Shown in pieces: positions 26,066 through 35,595 of a stretch of DNA of 36,829 bases (position 1 is its first letter; every line of letters begins with the position of its first letter). The notes below the pieces were generated by a model, which saw only the letters and a list, made by a program, of their open reading frames with translations, searched no databases and was not told the DNA's origin. The position numbers were made by a program, and so were the translations under genes. Origin of the DNA: Limnobaculum allomyrinae (GTDB lineage Bacteria > Pseudomonadota > Gammaproteobacteria > Enterobacterales > Enterobacteriaceae). The stretch is taken from the NCBI RefSeq assembly GCF_016649425.1, contig NZ_JADRCR010000018.1, forward strand, positions 1 through 36,829, read 5' to 3'.

Positions 26066-27805
26066 GTGAAACTGTTCTCTCAATTGCGCTGGTTTTTTGT
26101 TTTACAGTGGAAACGCTATTTAGGTGCAGTGACACTTCTTATCATCATTGCCCTGATGCAGTTATTGCCTCCCAAGCTGGTAGGTACGATTGTTGATGGC
26201 ATCACCCATCGCCAGATGGATGGTTATACCGTGATGATGTGGATTGGTCTGATCGTCGGCACGGCTGTCGTTATCTATTTGCTGCGTTATGTATGGCGCG
26301 TGTTGTTATTCGGTGCCTCCTATTTACTGGCCGTTGAACTACGTAATAAATTTTATCGTCAACTGAGTCGTCAACATCCCAACTTTTATCTGCGTCACCG
26401 TACCGGTGATTTAATTGCCAGAGCAACCAATGATGTGGATCGGGTGGTGTTTGCTGCCGGGGAAGGGGTACTAACACTGGTCGATTCCCTGGTGATGGGA
26501 TGCGCGGTGCTGGTGGTGATGAGCGTTCAAATCAGCTGGCAATTGACCCTGCTATCTTTATTACCCATGCCGATTATGGCGATTTTTATTAAACGCTACG
26601 GTGATGAATTACATAACCGTTTTCGGGTAGCTCAGGCGGCATTTTCATCTTTAAACGATCGCACCCAAGAGAGCCTGACCAGCATTCGGATGATCAAATC
26701 ATTTGGTCTGGAAAATTACCAGTCAAAGCTGTTTTCTGATGTTGCTACCGATGCGGGCAACAAAAATATGCACGTGGCGAGAGTTGACGCTCGTTTTGAT
26801 CCTACTATCTATCTGGCAGTTGCTTGCGCCAATATGCTGGCGATAGGCGGCGGTAGCTGGATGGTAATTCATAATCAGATGACGTTAGGGCAGTTAACCA
26901 GTTTTGTGATGTATTTAGGCCTGATGATTTGGCCTATGCTAGCTCTGGCGTGGATGTTTAATATCGTTGAGCGAGGAAGTGCTGCCTATGACCGTATTTC
27001 CAGCTTGTTGGAAGAGGCGCCGGAAGTAGCGGATGGCGATCTGGATTTACCTTCTGGTCGCGGCGTACTGGAAATTAATATTCAACGTTTTCATTATCCA
27101 TTGACGGAAAAAGCGTCATTGGAGGATATTCACGCCCGGCTGGAGCCAGGTAAAACGTTAGGTTTATGCGGCCCGACCGGTTCCGGTAAAAGCTCGTTAT
27201 TAGCACTGATTCAACGCCAGTTTGAGGTTACCGAAGGGGATATCTGTTATCACTCATTACCGCTCAGGCAAATAAAGCTGGATGAATGGCGTGCTCGCTT
27301 GTCCGTTGTTAGTCAGATGCCATTCCTGTTTTCTGCCACTATTGCTGAAAATATAGCGTTGGGTTATCCGCAGGCTACTCAGGATGAAATTGAACATGCT
27401 GCGGCATTGGCCTGTGTGCATGAGGATATCCTGAATCTTTCGCTGGGGTATCAAACGGAAGTTGGCGAACGCGGTGTGATGTTATCTGGCGGTCAAAAAC
27501 AGCGTATAGCCATCGCTAGAGCCTTACTCATGGAAAGTGAGATATTGATTCTTGATGATGCGCTTTCTGCGGTAGATGGACGTACCGAGTATCAAATCCT
27601 GCAAAATTTACGTCAGTGGGGGAAAGACCGTACATTAATTATCAGTGCGCATCGACTTTCCGGATTGTTGTATGCCAATGAAATTCTGGTGCTTCAGGAT
27701 GGTCATGTCACTCAGCGAGGCGCTCATTCTGAGTTAGCAGAGCAGGCAGGATGGTATCGCAATATGTATCGTTATCAGCAACTGGAAGCAGCATTAGATG
27801 AGTAA
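26066..27805 (+). CDS. mdlA: MdlA, half of a heterodimeric ABC exporter
   Basis: Six-helix membrane domain followed by a nucleotide-binding domain, 579 residues. Walker [10 protein letters not shown] at about 369-377, signature LSGGQ at about 473-477, Walker [13 protein letters not shown] with Asp498 where most ABC proteins have the catalytic glutamate. The substrate is not established (multidrug-like). GTG 26066 is chosen because [11 protein letters not shown] then aligns with the E. coli start; TTG 26042 would add eight residues and neither has a strong ribosome-binding site. Overlaps mdlB by eight bases. Confidence 0.92.
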   Translation: MKLFSQLRWFFVLQWKRYLGAVTLLIIIALMQLLPPKLVGTIVDGITHRQMDGYTVMMWIGLIVGTAVVIYLLRYVWRVLLFGASYLLAVELRNKFYRQLSRQHPNFYLRHRTGDLIARATNDVDRVVFAAGEGVLTLVDSLVMGCAVLVVMSVQISWQLTLLSLLPMPIMAIFIKRYGDELHNRFRVAQAAFSSLNDRTQESLTSIRMIKSFGLENYQSKLFSDVATDAGNKNMHVARVDARFDPTIYLAVACANMLAIGGGSWMVIHNQMTLGQLTSFVMYLGLMIWPMLALAWMFNIVERGSAAYDRISSLLEEAPEVADGDLDLPSGRGVLEINIQRFHYPLTEKASLEDIHARLEPGKTLGLCGPTGSGKSSLLALIQRQFEVTEGDICYHSLPLRQIKLDEWRARLSVVSQMPFLFSATIAENIALGYPQATQDEIEHAAALACVHEDILNLSLGYQTEVGERGVMLSGGQKQRIAIARALLMESEILILDDALSAVDGRTEYQILQNLRQWGKDRTLIISAHRLSGLLYANEILVLQDGHVTQRGAHSELAEQAGWYRNMYRYQQLEAALDE

Positions 27806-29579
27806 CATGACGACCAATAAAAATCAGAAATTTCGTCAATTATGGCCAACGCTGAAACGTCTGCTGGCTTATGGTGGTCCCTATCGTAAACCGTTAAGCC
27901 TTGCCGCTTTATTGTTATGGTTAGCCGCCGGAGCAGAGGTTTGTGGTCCGGTACTGATCAGCTATTTTATTGATAATATGGTGGCAAAAAATATTATGCC
28001 GCCCGGTAAAGTCACTGCGTTGGCGGTGGCATTTCTACTGTTGCAAATACTGGCGGCAACGCTGCGCTACAATCAAGCCTTATTGTTTAACCGCGCTGCT
28101 GTTGGGGTGGTACAGACTATCCGTAGTGATGTTATGGATGCCGCGTTAAAACAGCCTATCGCTATTTTTGATACCCAACCAGTGGGGCAGTTAATCTCAA
28201 AAGTGACTAACGATACTGAAGTCATTAAAGATCTGTATGTCACCGTGGTGGCAACGGTATTACGCAGTGCTGCATTAATCAGCGCGATGTTGATTGCCAT
28301 GTTTAGCCTTGACTGGCGTATGGCGTTGGTAGCGATGGCGATCTTCCCGGTGGTTCTTGTTCTGATGAGTATTTATCAGCGTTATAGTACGCCGGTAATT
28401 CGTCAGGTACGTAGCCTGTTAGCCGATATTAATAACCGATTTAATGAAGCAATCAGCGGCATGGTGGTATTGCAACAATTCCGCCAACAGGTTCGTTTTG
28501 GTGAGCAATTAGGAGAAACTAACCGTGCTCACTACATGATGCGTCTGAAAACCTTACGTCTGGAAAGTTTGCTGCTGCGACCTCTGTTAAGTTTGATTTC
28601 CGCATTGGTTTTAAGTGGGTTGTTGATGTTGTTTGGTTTTAGCCCGGAAGGTTCTATTGGCGTTGGTGTGTTGTATGCCTTTATTAACTATTTGTCGCGG
28701 TTAAATGAACCGCTGATTGAGCTGGCTTCCCAACAGGCAATGTTGCAACAGGCAGTGGTTGCAGGAGAGCGTATTTTTGAGCTTATGGATGGTGAACAGC
28801 AGAAATATGGTGATGATAACCATCCGCTACTGTCGGGAAAAATTGATATTCGCGACCTTAGTTTTTCCTATAACCGAGGCAAAACGGTTTTAAGCGATAT
28901 TAATTTGTCTGTCGCATCCCGTGATTTTATTGCTCTGGTCGGTCATACCGGCAGTGGGAAAAGTACATTAGCAAGTCTGTTGATGGGATACTATCCGCTG
29001 TCTAAAGGGGAAATCTGCCTTGACGATCGTCCTTTACAAACCTTAAGCCATCAAGTGTTACGTACCGGCGTGGCAATGGTGCAGCAGGACCCTGTAGTAT
29101 TGGCCGATACGGTTTATGCCAACGTTGCGTTAGGACGAGCTATCAGTGAAGAGCAGGTATGGGAAGCGTTACGCATTTCCCAGTTGGAAACGCTGGTGAA
29201 TGCTATGCCTTCCGGTATTAATACGGTGCTCGGTGAGCAAGGGAATAATCTCTCGGTAGGGCAAAAACAGTTACTGGCTTTAGCCCGGGTTCTGGTGCAA
29301 ACGCCAGAAATTCTGATTCTGGATGAAGCGACGGCAAATATTGACTCAGGTACTGAACAAGCTATTCACCGAGCTTTGAGCGCCATCCGGCATAAAACTA
29401 CGTTAGTGGTGATTGCCCACCGCCTTTCAACTATTGTGGAAGCAGATCAAATCGTGGTGCTCAATCGCGGTCAAATTGTTGAACGTGGCACACATCATCA
29501 ATTACTGATGCAAAAAGGGCGTTATTATCAGATGCACCAGTTACAACTGGCTGCCACTGAATTAGAAGCACAAGCTTAA
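27798..29579 (+). CDS. mdlB: MdlB, second half of the MdlAB ABC exporter
   Basis: A 593-residue exporter half with six membrane helices and a nucleotide-binding domain: Walker [10 protein letters not shown] at about 382, signature LSVGQ at about 485 (deviating from LSGGQ), Walker [10 protein letters not shown] with Asp509 and catalytic Glu510. With MdlA it should form one canonical and one degenerate ATP site. ATG 27798 or 27807 could be the start; E. coli MdlB begins near [15 protein letters not shown]. Co-transcribed with mdlA. Confidence 0.93.
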   Translation: MSNMTTNKNQKFRQLWPTLKRLLAYGGPYRKPLSLAALLLWLAAGAEVCGPVLISYFIDNMVAKNIMPPGKVTALAVAFLLLQILAATLRYNQALLFNRAAVGVVQTIRSDVMDAALKQPIAIFDTQPVGQLISKVTNDTEVIKDLYVTVVATVLRSAALISAMLIAMFSLDWRMALVAMAIFPVVLVLMSIYQRYSTPVIRQVRSLLADINNRFNEAISGMVVLQQFRQQVRFGEQLGETNRAHYMMRLKTLRLESLLLRPLLSLISALVLSGLLMLFGFSPEGSIGVGVLYAFINYLSRLNEPLIELASQQAMLQQAVVAGERIFELMDGEQQKYGDDNHPLLSGKIDIRDLSFSYNRGKTVLSDINLSVASRDFIALVGHTGSGKSTLASLLMGYYPLSKGEICLDDRPLQTLSHQVLRTGVAMVQQDPVVLADTVYANVALGRAISEEQVWEALRISQLETLVNAMPSGINTVLGEQGNNLSVGQKQLLALARVLVQTPEILILDEATANIDSGTEQAIHRALSAIRHKTTLVVIAHRLSTIVEADQIVVLNRGQIVERGTHHQLLMQKGRYYQMHQLQLAATELEAQA

Positions 29580-30112
29580 ATATATATGTATAAGCGGGGA
29601 AGATATATATAACCGTCTTATACATTATATTATTTATTAACGAATTAATTGTGTTGAATACTCATTTCCCATTTTTCGCAACGGAAAAATAAATTTAATA
29701 TATCGACAAATTATTAATACAGTTACATTTTTACTTCATTTCTTCGATTTTATTTTTCACTTGATAATCAACAAGTAATAAATACTTTTTCAGTTAAATA
29801 AATAACTGATAATGTCGTTTTTTCTTCTGGTTTGACCTGATATTTTATAACAAAAATAGACGATGATAGTCGCACTGTCTTTTGATTTTTAATGGTTTTT
29901 ATCTACGGCCTGTATTAACAAGAAGTTATGGTTATTGGTTACATTTAATTTACATTGCAATTACTTAGCTCTTACTCTCACTGACAAAATAGAGATTATA
30001 TTTATTTCAGATTTAACGAGATACGAAGCTAAATCACCAATAAGCATCCGGTTCGTTTCCGCCTGCTGAATTATCAAACGCAATTAAGTTAACAATCCTG
30101 AGGAATTATCAA
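29580..30112. other. AT-rich intergenic region upstream of the Asr-like genes
   Basis: About 530 bases without a credible gene. It begins with an inverted repeat, ATGTATAAG (29586-29594) and CTTATACAT (29617-29625), that may end the mdlAB message, and contains two TTACAT motifs 11 bp apart (29939-29944 and 29950-29955) ahead of the Asr-like genes. The high AT content would suit H-NS silencing, which is speculation. Confidence 0.5.
29939..29955 (+). promoter_or_regulatory. Direct repeat TTACAT-N5-TTACAT, possible RstA/OmpR-family site
   Basis: The two hexamers repeat with an 11-bp period, typical of OmpR/PhoB-type regulators, and loosely match the RstA box (TACATnTnGTTACA) with one extra base. 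RstA controls asr in E. coli. The site is about 160 bp upstream of the first Asr-like ATG. Confidence 0.35.
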
Positions 30113-30319
30113 ATGAAAAAATTATTACCTTTAGCCGTTGCTTCAATGTTTGTTCTGTCTGGTTCTGTATTTGCTGCTGATACTGCTGCAACTACCCCAA
30201 TGAATTCTGCACAAACTGCTACTGCTCATCACAAAACTGCAGATAAGAGCAAACAGCATAAAAAACACGCTAAAAAAGCTGAAGCAACTCAATCAACTCA
30301 AGAACCAGTAGCTAAGTAA
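30113..30319 (+). CDS. Asr-like acid-shock protein, first copy
   Basis: A 68-residue precursor with a signal peptide (MKKLLPLAVASMFVLSGSVFA/AD) and a short, alanine/threonine-rich mature part containing the basic KSKQHKKHAKKAE stretch. This composition is that of periplasmic acid-shock proteins (Asr), which are thought to buffer or protect at low pH; here it is shorter than E. coli Asr and lacks its multiple repeats. GAGGAATTATCAA gives a good ribosome-binding site. A second related gene follows after 33 bp. Confidence 0.7.
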   Translation: MKKLLPLAVASMFVLSGSVFAADTAATTPMNSAQTATAHHKTADKSKQHKKHAKKAEATQSTQEPVAK

Positions 30320-30352
30320 TTAGTACTGATAACGGATATCAGGGTGTACCAA

Positions 30353-30568
30353 ATGAAAAAATTACTCTCAATGGCCACAGTTGCTTTATTTGTTCTGTCT
30401 GGCACAGCCTTTGCGGCTGGTAGTAATACTCAACCGGTAAAAGATGCTCAGCAGGTTTCAGCTACGGCACATAAAGCGAGTAGCAAGGCGAAGCAGCATA
30501 AGCAACATGCTAAAGCTCAACCTGGCACCAAATCAACAGGCCAGCAGCCGACGACTCCGGCGGCCTAA
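30353..30568 (+). CDS. Asr-like acid-shock protein, second copy
   Basis: A 71-residue precursor with a signal peptide nearly identical in pattern to its neighbour (MKKLLSMATVALFVLSGTAFA/AG) and a mature part with KAKQHKQHAKAQPG and a proline/threonine tail. ATG 30353 is preferred to GTG 30344 because the signal peptide then starts with MKK and AGGGT is correctly spaced. It probably shares the transcript of the first copy, ending at the hairpin just downstream. Confidence 0.7.
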   Translation: MKKLLSMATVALFVLSGTAFAAGSNTQPVKDAQQVSATAHKASSKAKQHKQHAKAQPGTKSTGQQPTTPAA

Positions 30569-30590
30569 TATCAGGTTTGTCACATGCGTT

Positions 30591-30617
30591 AAAAACCCCG
30601 GTCTCCGGGGTTTTTTT
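30591..30617 (+). terminator. Terminator of the Asr-like gene pair
   Basis: AAAAACCCCGG and CCGGGGTTTTTTT pair around a 3-nt loop (tct), a classic rho-independent terminator with seven T residues, 23 bases past the second gene. Confidence 0.92.
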
Positions 30618-30693
30618 ATATGCTTAGAATGAGATCAATTTTGTGCAACAGATAATAAAATTAGATTATGTTGCATCAAATGTTGCTTTATTA

Positions 30694-30710
30694 TGCACTG
30701 TTTTAGTGCG
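30694..30710. promoter_or_regulatory. NtrC-like enhancer site upstream of glnK
   Basis: TGCACTGTTTTAGTGCG is a near-perfect inverted repeat (TGCACT-N5-AGTGCG) close to the NtrC consensus TGCACC-N5-GGTGCA. It is about 260 bp upstream of the sigma-54 promoter, rather far but acceptable for an enhancer. A weaker dyad ATCCA-N5-TGGAT lies nearer at 30860-30874. Confidence 0.55.
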
Positions 30711-30804
30711 AAGCAATTATTCGTTTGATTTTATTTTTACGGCTCGAATTAGTTTAACGTCTATATTCACTTGTTATATTTATTTAATTTCCACGCTTTT
30801 GTAT

Positions 30805-30820
30805 ACCCTTTTAAAAGGGT
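30805..30820. repeat. Perfect 16-bp palindrome in the glnK upstream region
   Basis: ACCCTTTTAAAAGGGT reads the same on both strands. It lies between the NtrC-like site and the sigma-54 promoter. Its role is unknown; an operator is possible. Confidence 0.6.
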
Positions 30821-30969
30821 GAAAGTGGCTATGTGGATTCGATTATTTTCTCCTGAAAAATCCATGTGTTGGATATCGTTATTTATACCTGTTAAAACGT
30901 TTTTTTAAGACCGCAATATTTTTTTATCGTACCTATTTAACCTGAAAAACCTGGTGTCTTTTTTTATTC

Positions 30970-30985
30970 TGGCATGCAATTTGCT
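30970..30985 (+). promoter_or_regulatory. Sigma-54 promoter of glnK-amtB
   Basis: TGGCATGCAATTTGCT has the invariant GG-N10-GC of sigma-54 (RpoN) promoters and matches TGGCAC-N5-TTGCA at most positions. It lies 70 bp upstream of the glnK start, and glnK-amtB is nitrogen-regulated through NtrC and sigma-54 in E. coli. Confidence 0.85.
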
Positions 30986-31054
30986 CTTATCTCATCGTGG
31001 ACCATTTATTAGTTAACCATTATTAATCGTTAACCCTTAATCGAGGAGAGGCAT

Positions 31055-31393
31055 ATGAAACTTGTCACCGTAGTGATTAAACCCTTCAAGCTGGAAGATG
31101 TGCGCGAAGCCTTATCTTCAATAGGAATTCAGGGATTGACGGTTACAGAAGTTAAGGGATTTGGCCGTCAGAAAGGGCATGCGGAGCTATACCGTGGTGC
31201 AGAATACAGCGTTAACTTTTTACCAAAGGTGAAGATTGATATCGCGATGTCTGACGATCAGGTTGAGGGCGCGATAGCCGCGATAACTCAGTCTGCTTAC
31301 ACCGGTAAGATTGGTGATGGAAAGATTTTTGTTACTGAATTACAGCGGGTAGTACGTATACGCACCGGCGAAACAGACGAAGACGCTCTGTAA
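31055..31393 (+). CDS. glnK: GlnK, PII nitrogen regulatory protein
   Basis: Trimeric PII protein that binds ATP/ADP and 2-oxoglutarate and plugs AmtB when nitrogen is plentiful. The 112-residue sequence has the T-loop with the uridylylation site Tyr51 (RGAEYSVNF) and the PII signatures GFGRQKGH and YTGKIGDGKIFV. Nearly identical to E. coli GlnK; the adjacency to amtB and lysine-rich start distinguish it from GlnB. GAGGAGAGGC precedes the ATG. amtB follows after 37 bp. Confidence 0.97.
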   Translation: MKLVTVVIKPFKLEDVREALSSIGIQGLTVTEVKGFGRQKGHAELYRGAEYSVNFLPKVKIDIAMSDDQVEGAIAAITQSAYTGKIGDGKIFVTELQRVVRIRTGETDEDAL

Positions 31394-31430
31394 GTCATAA
31401 ATACTCAACATGTGAGAAGGATGAATAGAG

Positions 31431-32717
31431 ATGAAAAGATTTTTATCCGGAATAGCGATGAGTCTGCCGGTTATGTTTCCTGGTTTTGCCATGGCTGCCG
31501 AGAGCGTAGCCGATAAAGCTGATAACGGCTTTATGATGATAAGTACTGCACTGGTTCTGTTTATGAGCATTCCTGGTATTGCGCTGTTTTATGGCGGATT
31601 ACTGCGTTCTAAAAACGTGCTTTCTTTGATGACTCAAGTGATAGCTACGTTTTCTTTAGTGAGTGTACTTTGGGTGATTTATGGCTATACCCTGGCTTTT
31701 GGCGAGGGGAACGATTTCTTTGGTAACTTTAACGGATTACTGTTGAAAGATGTTCACTTAACTGATGTGACAGGTACGTTTTACAAGTTAATTCATGTTG
31801 CTTTTCAGGGATCGTTTGCCTGTATTACCGTAGGATTAATCGTCGGTGGATTCGCGGAGCGGGTTCGATTTTCTGCGGTAATTCTTTTTGTTTTCATCTG
31901 GTTTACGCTGGCCTATTTACCAATGGCACATATGGTATGGGGAGGCGGTTACCTGTTTAAAATGGGCGCCATCGATTTTGCCGGTGGTACTGTCGTTCAT
32001 ATTAACGCGGCGATTGCAGCGTTAGTTGGGGCTTATATGTTAGGAAAACGCAGCGGATTTGGCCGTGAGGCGTTTAAACCACATAATCTGCCAATGGTAT
32101 TTATTGGTACTGCGATCCTGTATATCGGTTGGTTTGGCTTCAATGCAGGTTCTGCCAGCAGTGCTAACGAAATTGCTGCACTGGCTTTTGTTAACACTGT
32201 AACCGCGACAGCAGGAGCAGTACTGGGCTGGTTGGCGGCGGAGTGGATGATTCGCGGTAAGCCTTCTTTACTCGGTGCCTGTTCCGGTTGTATTGCAGGT
32301 CTGGTTGCCATTACACCTGCTGCGGGTTCTGTTGGTATCGGGGGCGCACTGATTTTGGGCATTATCGCTGGCGTTGCAGGTTTGTGGGGTGTGGTAGTAC
32401 TGAAATCATGGTTGAAAGTCGACGACACCTGTGATGTTTTCGGGGTGCACGGTGTATGCGGAATTGTTGGTTGTATAGGCACTGGCATATTAACTTCAGC
32501 CGCCTTAGGTGGAACAGGCTATGCGGAAGGCGTAACCATGCTGAAGCAAGTAGGCGTTCAGGGAATAAGTATTGTAGTTTGCCTATTGTGGTCTGGAATC
32601 GTTGCTTTCGTGGCTTACAAAATAGCAGATATCTTTCTTGGCCTGCGGGTACCGGAAGAAGTGGAACGTGAAGGTCTGGATGTCAACTCACATGGTGAGA
32701 GCGCGTATAACCAATAA
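31431..32717 (+). CDS. amtB: AmtB, ammonium transporter
   Basis: Trimeric inner-membrane ammonium channel. The 428-residue precursor has a signal peptide ending PGFAMAAES, then eleven helices. The pore twin histidines lie in GTVVHINAAIAALVGAYM and in DVFGVHGVCGIVG, and the conserved AMT motif in YLPMAHMVWGGGYL. The acidic C-terminal tail is the GlnK contact region. Transcribed from the sigma-54 promoter with glnK and closed by a clear terminator. Confidence 0.97.
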   Translation: MKRFLSGIAMSLPVMFPGFAMAAESVADKADNGFMMISTALVLFMSIPGIALFYGGLLRSKNVLSLMTQVIATFSLVSVLWVIYGYTLAFGEGNDFFGNFNGLLLKDVHLTDVTGTFYKLIHVAFQGSFACITVGLIVGGFAERVRFSAVILFVFIWFTLAYLPMAHMVWGGGYLFKMGAIDFAGGTVVHINAAIAALVGAYMLGKRSGFGREAFKPHNLPMVFIGTAILYIGWFGFNAGSASSANEIAALAFVNTVTATAGAVLGWLAAEWMIRGKPSLLGACSGCIAGLVAITPAAGSVGIGGALILGIIAGVAGLWGVVVLKSWLKVDDTCDVFGVHGVCGIVGCIGTGILTSAALGGTGYAEGVTMLKQVGVQGISIVVCLLWSGIVAFVAYKIADIFLGLRVPEEVEREGLDVNSHGESAYNQ

Positions 32718-32734
32718 TCATATGGGTATAAAAG

Positions 32735-32759
32735 AAAAGACGGCCTTGGCCGTCTTTTT
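32735..32759 (+). terminator. Terminator of glnK-amtB
   Basis: AAAGACGGCC and GGCCGTCTTT flank a 2-nt centre and end in a run of T, 18 bases after the amtB stop. Confidence 0.9.
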
Positions 32760-32788
32760 CTGTATGTATAAAGCTAATTGTAGGAAAA

Positions 32789-32803
32789 GCAGGTCAGACC
32801 TGC
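32789..32803. repeat. Palindrome GCAGGTC-A-GACCTGC between amtB and sdaC
   Basis: A perfect 7-bp dyad with a single central base, sitting between the 3' ends of two convergent genes. It looks like an operator rather than a terminator, but no gene starts nearby. Function unknown. Confidence 0.5.
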
Positions 32804-32914
32804 ATTGACGCTAAGTTGGTCTTCCGGTCGAGTACAAAGCGAATCTAATAACTTTAGATTTTACCACCGGAGTATCCATTAATGTCGATTTAAACCATTA
32901 ACCAACAATATCTA

Positions 32915-34216
32915 TCATGCAAACAGCGAATACAAAATCGCTGAAATGGCAACCAGCCCCATCAATACCACAAAAATATTGCTCATATGACCACGGTATT
33001 TCTGCATTGCCGGAATCTTATGAATGGCATACATCGGCATGATAAACAGAATCATGGCGATAACCGGGCCACCTAAAGTTTCAATAATACCCAGAATGCT
33101 TGGGTTCAGTGTCGCAATGATCCAGCAGGTAATGATCATAAACACGGCAGTAATGCGTTCCAGTTTCTTGATTTGTACCGGCTTGCCTTTAGAACGCAGG
33201 GATTTGATCATCAGCCCTTGCATACCTTCGCTTGCACCAAGATAGTGCCCAAGGAATGATTTAGTGATAGCCACAAATGCAATGACCGGAGCAACATACT
33301 CAATGAGTGGCGTATGGAAGTGGTTAGCCAGGTAAGACAGAATAGAAATATTCTGTGCTTTGGCTTCTGCCAGATTGGCAGGAGACAGGCTTAATACACA
33401 ACTGAATACAAAGAACATAACGGTAATAACCATCATTAAGTGTGCATATCTTAAGATACGACCACTTTTCTCATCGGCATTTTTGCCATAAGTCTCTTTT
33501 TGGCTAACGGCAAACGAGGAGATGATTGGTGAGTGGTTAAACGAAAACACCATGGTAGGAATAATTAACCATAAGGTTAACAGCAGCGCTTTAATGCTGC
33601 CTGCATCAAAGCTGGTATTAGCCTGTTCAAAGATAGCCCCGCTCCATTGAGGGATCAGATACAGCGCCAGTAGCATCAGAACCGTGACAAACGGATAAAC
33701 CAGGATACTCATGGCTTTAACCACCATATCACGACCAAAGTGAACAATAGTCATCAGGCCGAGGATCAGAATGATCGACAATAACCAGCGAGGTGGTGCA
33801 GTCATACCCATCTGAACTTCAATAAAACTGATCGTGGTGTTAGTAATCCCCACGCTGTAAATCAACAGAATAGGATAGATAGCAAAGAAATAGAGCAGGG
33901 TAATTAATGCCCCGGCAAATTTACCAAAATGTTCTTCTACCACTTCCGTAATGTCACCACCGCGTGATGAACCAGACAGAACGAAACGGGTTAAAGCTCG
34001 GTGAGAGAAATAGGTCATTGGAAAGGCGATGATCAACATGATCATCAAAGGCCATATACCACCCAAACCAGCATTGATTGGCAGGAAAAGAACACCTGCT
34101 CCGATAGCGGTGCCGTATAAACCTAACATCCACGTTGTATCTTGCTTTTGCCATTTAGATGTTTGAATACCCGTGTCCGTATCAGGTATCGATACTGAGA
34201 TGTCTTTAACCGACAT
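32915..34216 (-). CDS. sdaC: SdaC, serine/proton symporter
   Basis: Eleven-helix HAAAP-family inner-membrane transporter of 433 residues. The segments TTWMLGLYGTAIGAGVLFLP, GDITEVVEEHFG, FSFNHSPIISSFAVS and ITKSFLGHYLGASEG match E. coli SdaC far better than TdcC or CyuP. In E. coli sdaC is followed by serine deaminase sdaB; here nothing follows, and the gene stands alone between amtB and tesB. GAGGG lies 7 bases before the ATG. Confidence 0.92.
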   Translation of the reverse strand: MSVKDISVSIPDTDTGIQTSKWQKQDTTWMLGLYGTAIGAGVLFLPINAGLGGIWPLMIMLIIAFPMTYFSHRALTRFVLSGSSRGGDITEVVEEHFGKFAGALITLLYFFAIYPILLIYSVGITNTTISFIEVQMGMTAPPRWLLSIILILGLMTIVHFGRDMVVKAMSILVYPFVTVLMLLALYLIPQWSGAIFEQANTSFDAGSIKALLLTLWLIIPTMVFSFNHSPIISSFAVSQKETYGKNADEKSGRILRYAHLMMVITVMFFVFSCVLSLSPANLAEAKAQNISILSYLANHFHTPLIEYVAPVIAFVAITKSFLGHYLGASEGMQGLMIKSLRSKGKPVQIKKLERITAVFMIITCWIIATLNPSILGIIETLGGPVIAMILFIMPMYAIHKIPAMQKYRGHMSNIFVVLMGLVAISAILYSLFA

Positions 34217-34406
34217 TTATAACCCTCATATGAGTAAAAAGTAGAATATTAAAAACCGCGCGTATTCTAGGGGCAGTTATTGCAGGAAGATATGTATTTG
34301 ATTACACAATCAGCATTTAAATCGCCCTGAGAGGCTGAATAGCAGTGCATTAGTTTATCATTTAAGCAATCGGCATTGTGAAGTTTTTTGATGATAAATT
34401 AATCAA

Positions 34407-34438
34407 AAAATAAAGACCTGAATTCAGGTCTTTATTTT
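34407..34438. terminator. Bidirectional terminator after tesB
   Basis: AAAATAAAGACCTG (34407-34420) and CAGGTCTTTATTTT (34425-34438) form a 14-bp stem with a 4-nt centre, 31 bases after the tesB stop on the minus strand, with an A/T-rich flank that gives a U tract. Confidence 0.85.
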
Positions 34439-34468
34439 CCAGTGAGTTATCAGAATAAATGGCTTCAA

Positions 34469-35335
34469 TTAGCCTTGATGAAAGCGCATTACGCCTTCCT
34501 GGCAGGTCGAGGCGACTAACAGGCCGCTGCGGGTAAAAAACTGACCGCGTACAAAGCCTCTGGCTCCTGATGCAGAAGGGCTTTCCACCGAATACAACAG
34601 CCAGTCATCCATACGGAAAGTACGGTGAAACCAGATCGAATGATCAATAGTAGCTACCTGCATACCGGGTTGCAGCAGAGCGATGCCATGGGGTTGAAGG
34701 GCGGTAGGCAAGAAGTTAAAGTCAGAAGCGTAACCCAACAGATACTTATGAATTCCCGGATCGTCAGGCATCGTGCCATTAGCCCGTAACCAAACGTGAC
34801 GAATAGGCTTATCAATTTCTGCTTTCAGCAGATTATGGTATTTAACCGGTCGCATTTCGATAGGCATTTCATTACAGAAAACACTTTTCATTGGCTCTGA
34901 CAGCAGATGAGCAAATTTTCTGGCGATATCGGTTTCTGAAACCAGTGATTCTGGTGGTGGAACGTCGGGCATCACGGCGGCCTGATGGTCAAAGCCCTCT
35001 TCATAGCTTTGGTATGATGCTGTCATATAGAAAATAGTATGGCCATTCTGTATTGCACTGACTCTTCGCGTACTAAAGCTGTTGCCATCACGTATGACTT
35101 CCACTTCATAATCAACCGATTGATGACTATCTCCGGGGCGTAAAAAGTAGCTATGACAAGAATGCACTTTACGTTCAGGTAATACAGTTTGTTTGGCGGC
35201 TGAAAGAGCCTGACCAACGACCTGCCCACCAAATAGCTGCTTTAGCCCAAGGTTCTGACTCTGTCCACGAAACCGGTAAGTATCAATTTTTTCTAAATGA
35301 AGTAGCGTTAAGAGATTTTGTAAAACGTCGCTCAT
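34469..35335 (-). CDS. tesB: TesB, acyl-CoA thioesterase II
   Basis: Hydrolyses medium- and long-chain acyl-CoA to free fatty acid and CoA. The 288-residue double-hotdog protein has the catalytic residues Asp205 ([10 protein letters not shown]), Thr229 (QVATIDHS) and Gln279 (TCQEGVMR), each one number beyond E. coli (204, 228, 278). Full length. Divergent from ybaY and downstream of amtB as in E. coli, apart from the inserted sdaC. Confidence 0.97.
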   Translation of the reverse strand: MSDVLQNLLTLLHLEKIDTYRFRGQSQNLGLKQLFGGQVVGQALSAAKQTVLPERKVHSCHSYFLRPGDSHQSVDYEVEVIRDGNSFSTRRVSAIQNGHTIFYMTASYQSYEEGFDHQAAVMPDVPPPESLVSETDIARKFAHLLSEPMKSVFCNEMPIEMRPVKYHNLLKAEIDKPIRHVWLRANGTMPDDPGIHKYLLGYASDFNFLPTALQPHGIALLQPGMQVATIDHSIWFHRTFRMDDWLLYSVESPSASGARGFVRGQFFTRSGLLVASTCQEGVMRFHQG

Positions 35336-35595
35336 GGCGGAGAAATCCTGTCTGATGGCCTTGTGGCTTTGATTTGTATAAATAATATGCTGGTTTAATG
35401 GATCTATTTTAGTTGGGAATGCGTTGAAAGGGGAGTTTTTATCAGTGAAATATAAACTCAGATTATAATGGTGAAAAATACCTGTAATACCGTTGTTTAG
35501 GTGGTGTTTGTTAAAATAGTTAGATAACTAAACTGATTTTTTGATGGTTTTGAGTTAAAATTATGTTTGATGCTGACAATGTTCAGGAGGTAAAC

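Noticed and set aside
32915..34216. Assignment as tdcC or cyuP
   Set aside because: Near-continuous agreement with SdaC over the whole length, including the C-terminus.
35563..35595. Upstream ATG as start of ybaY
   Set aside because: The strong ribosome-binding site CAGGAGGT lies between the two ATGs, and the lipoprotein signal starts at the second.
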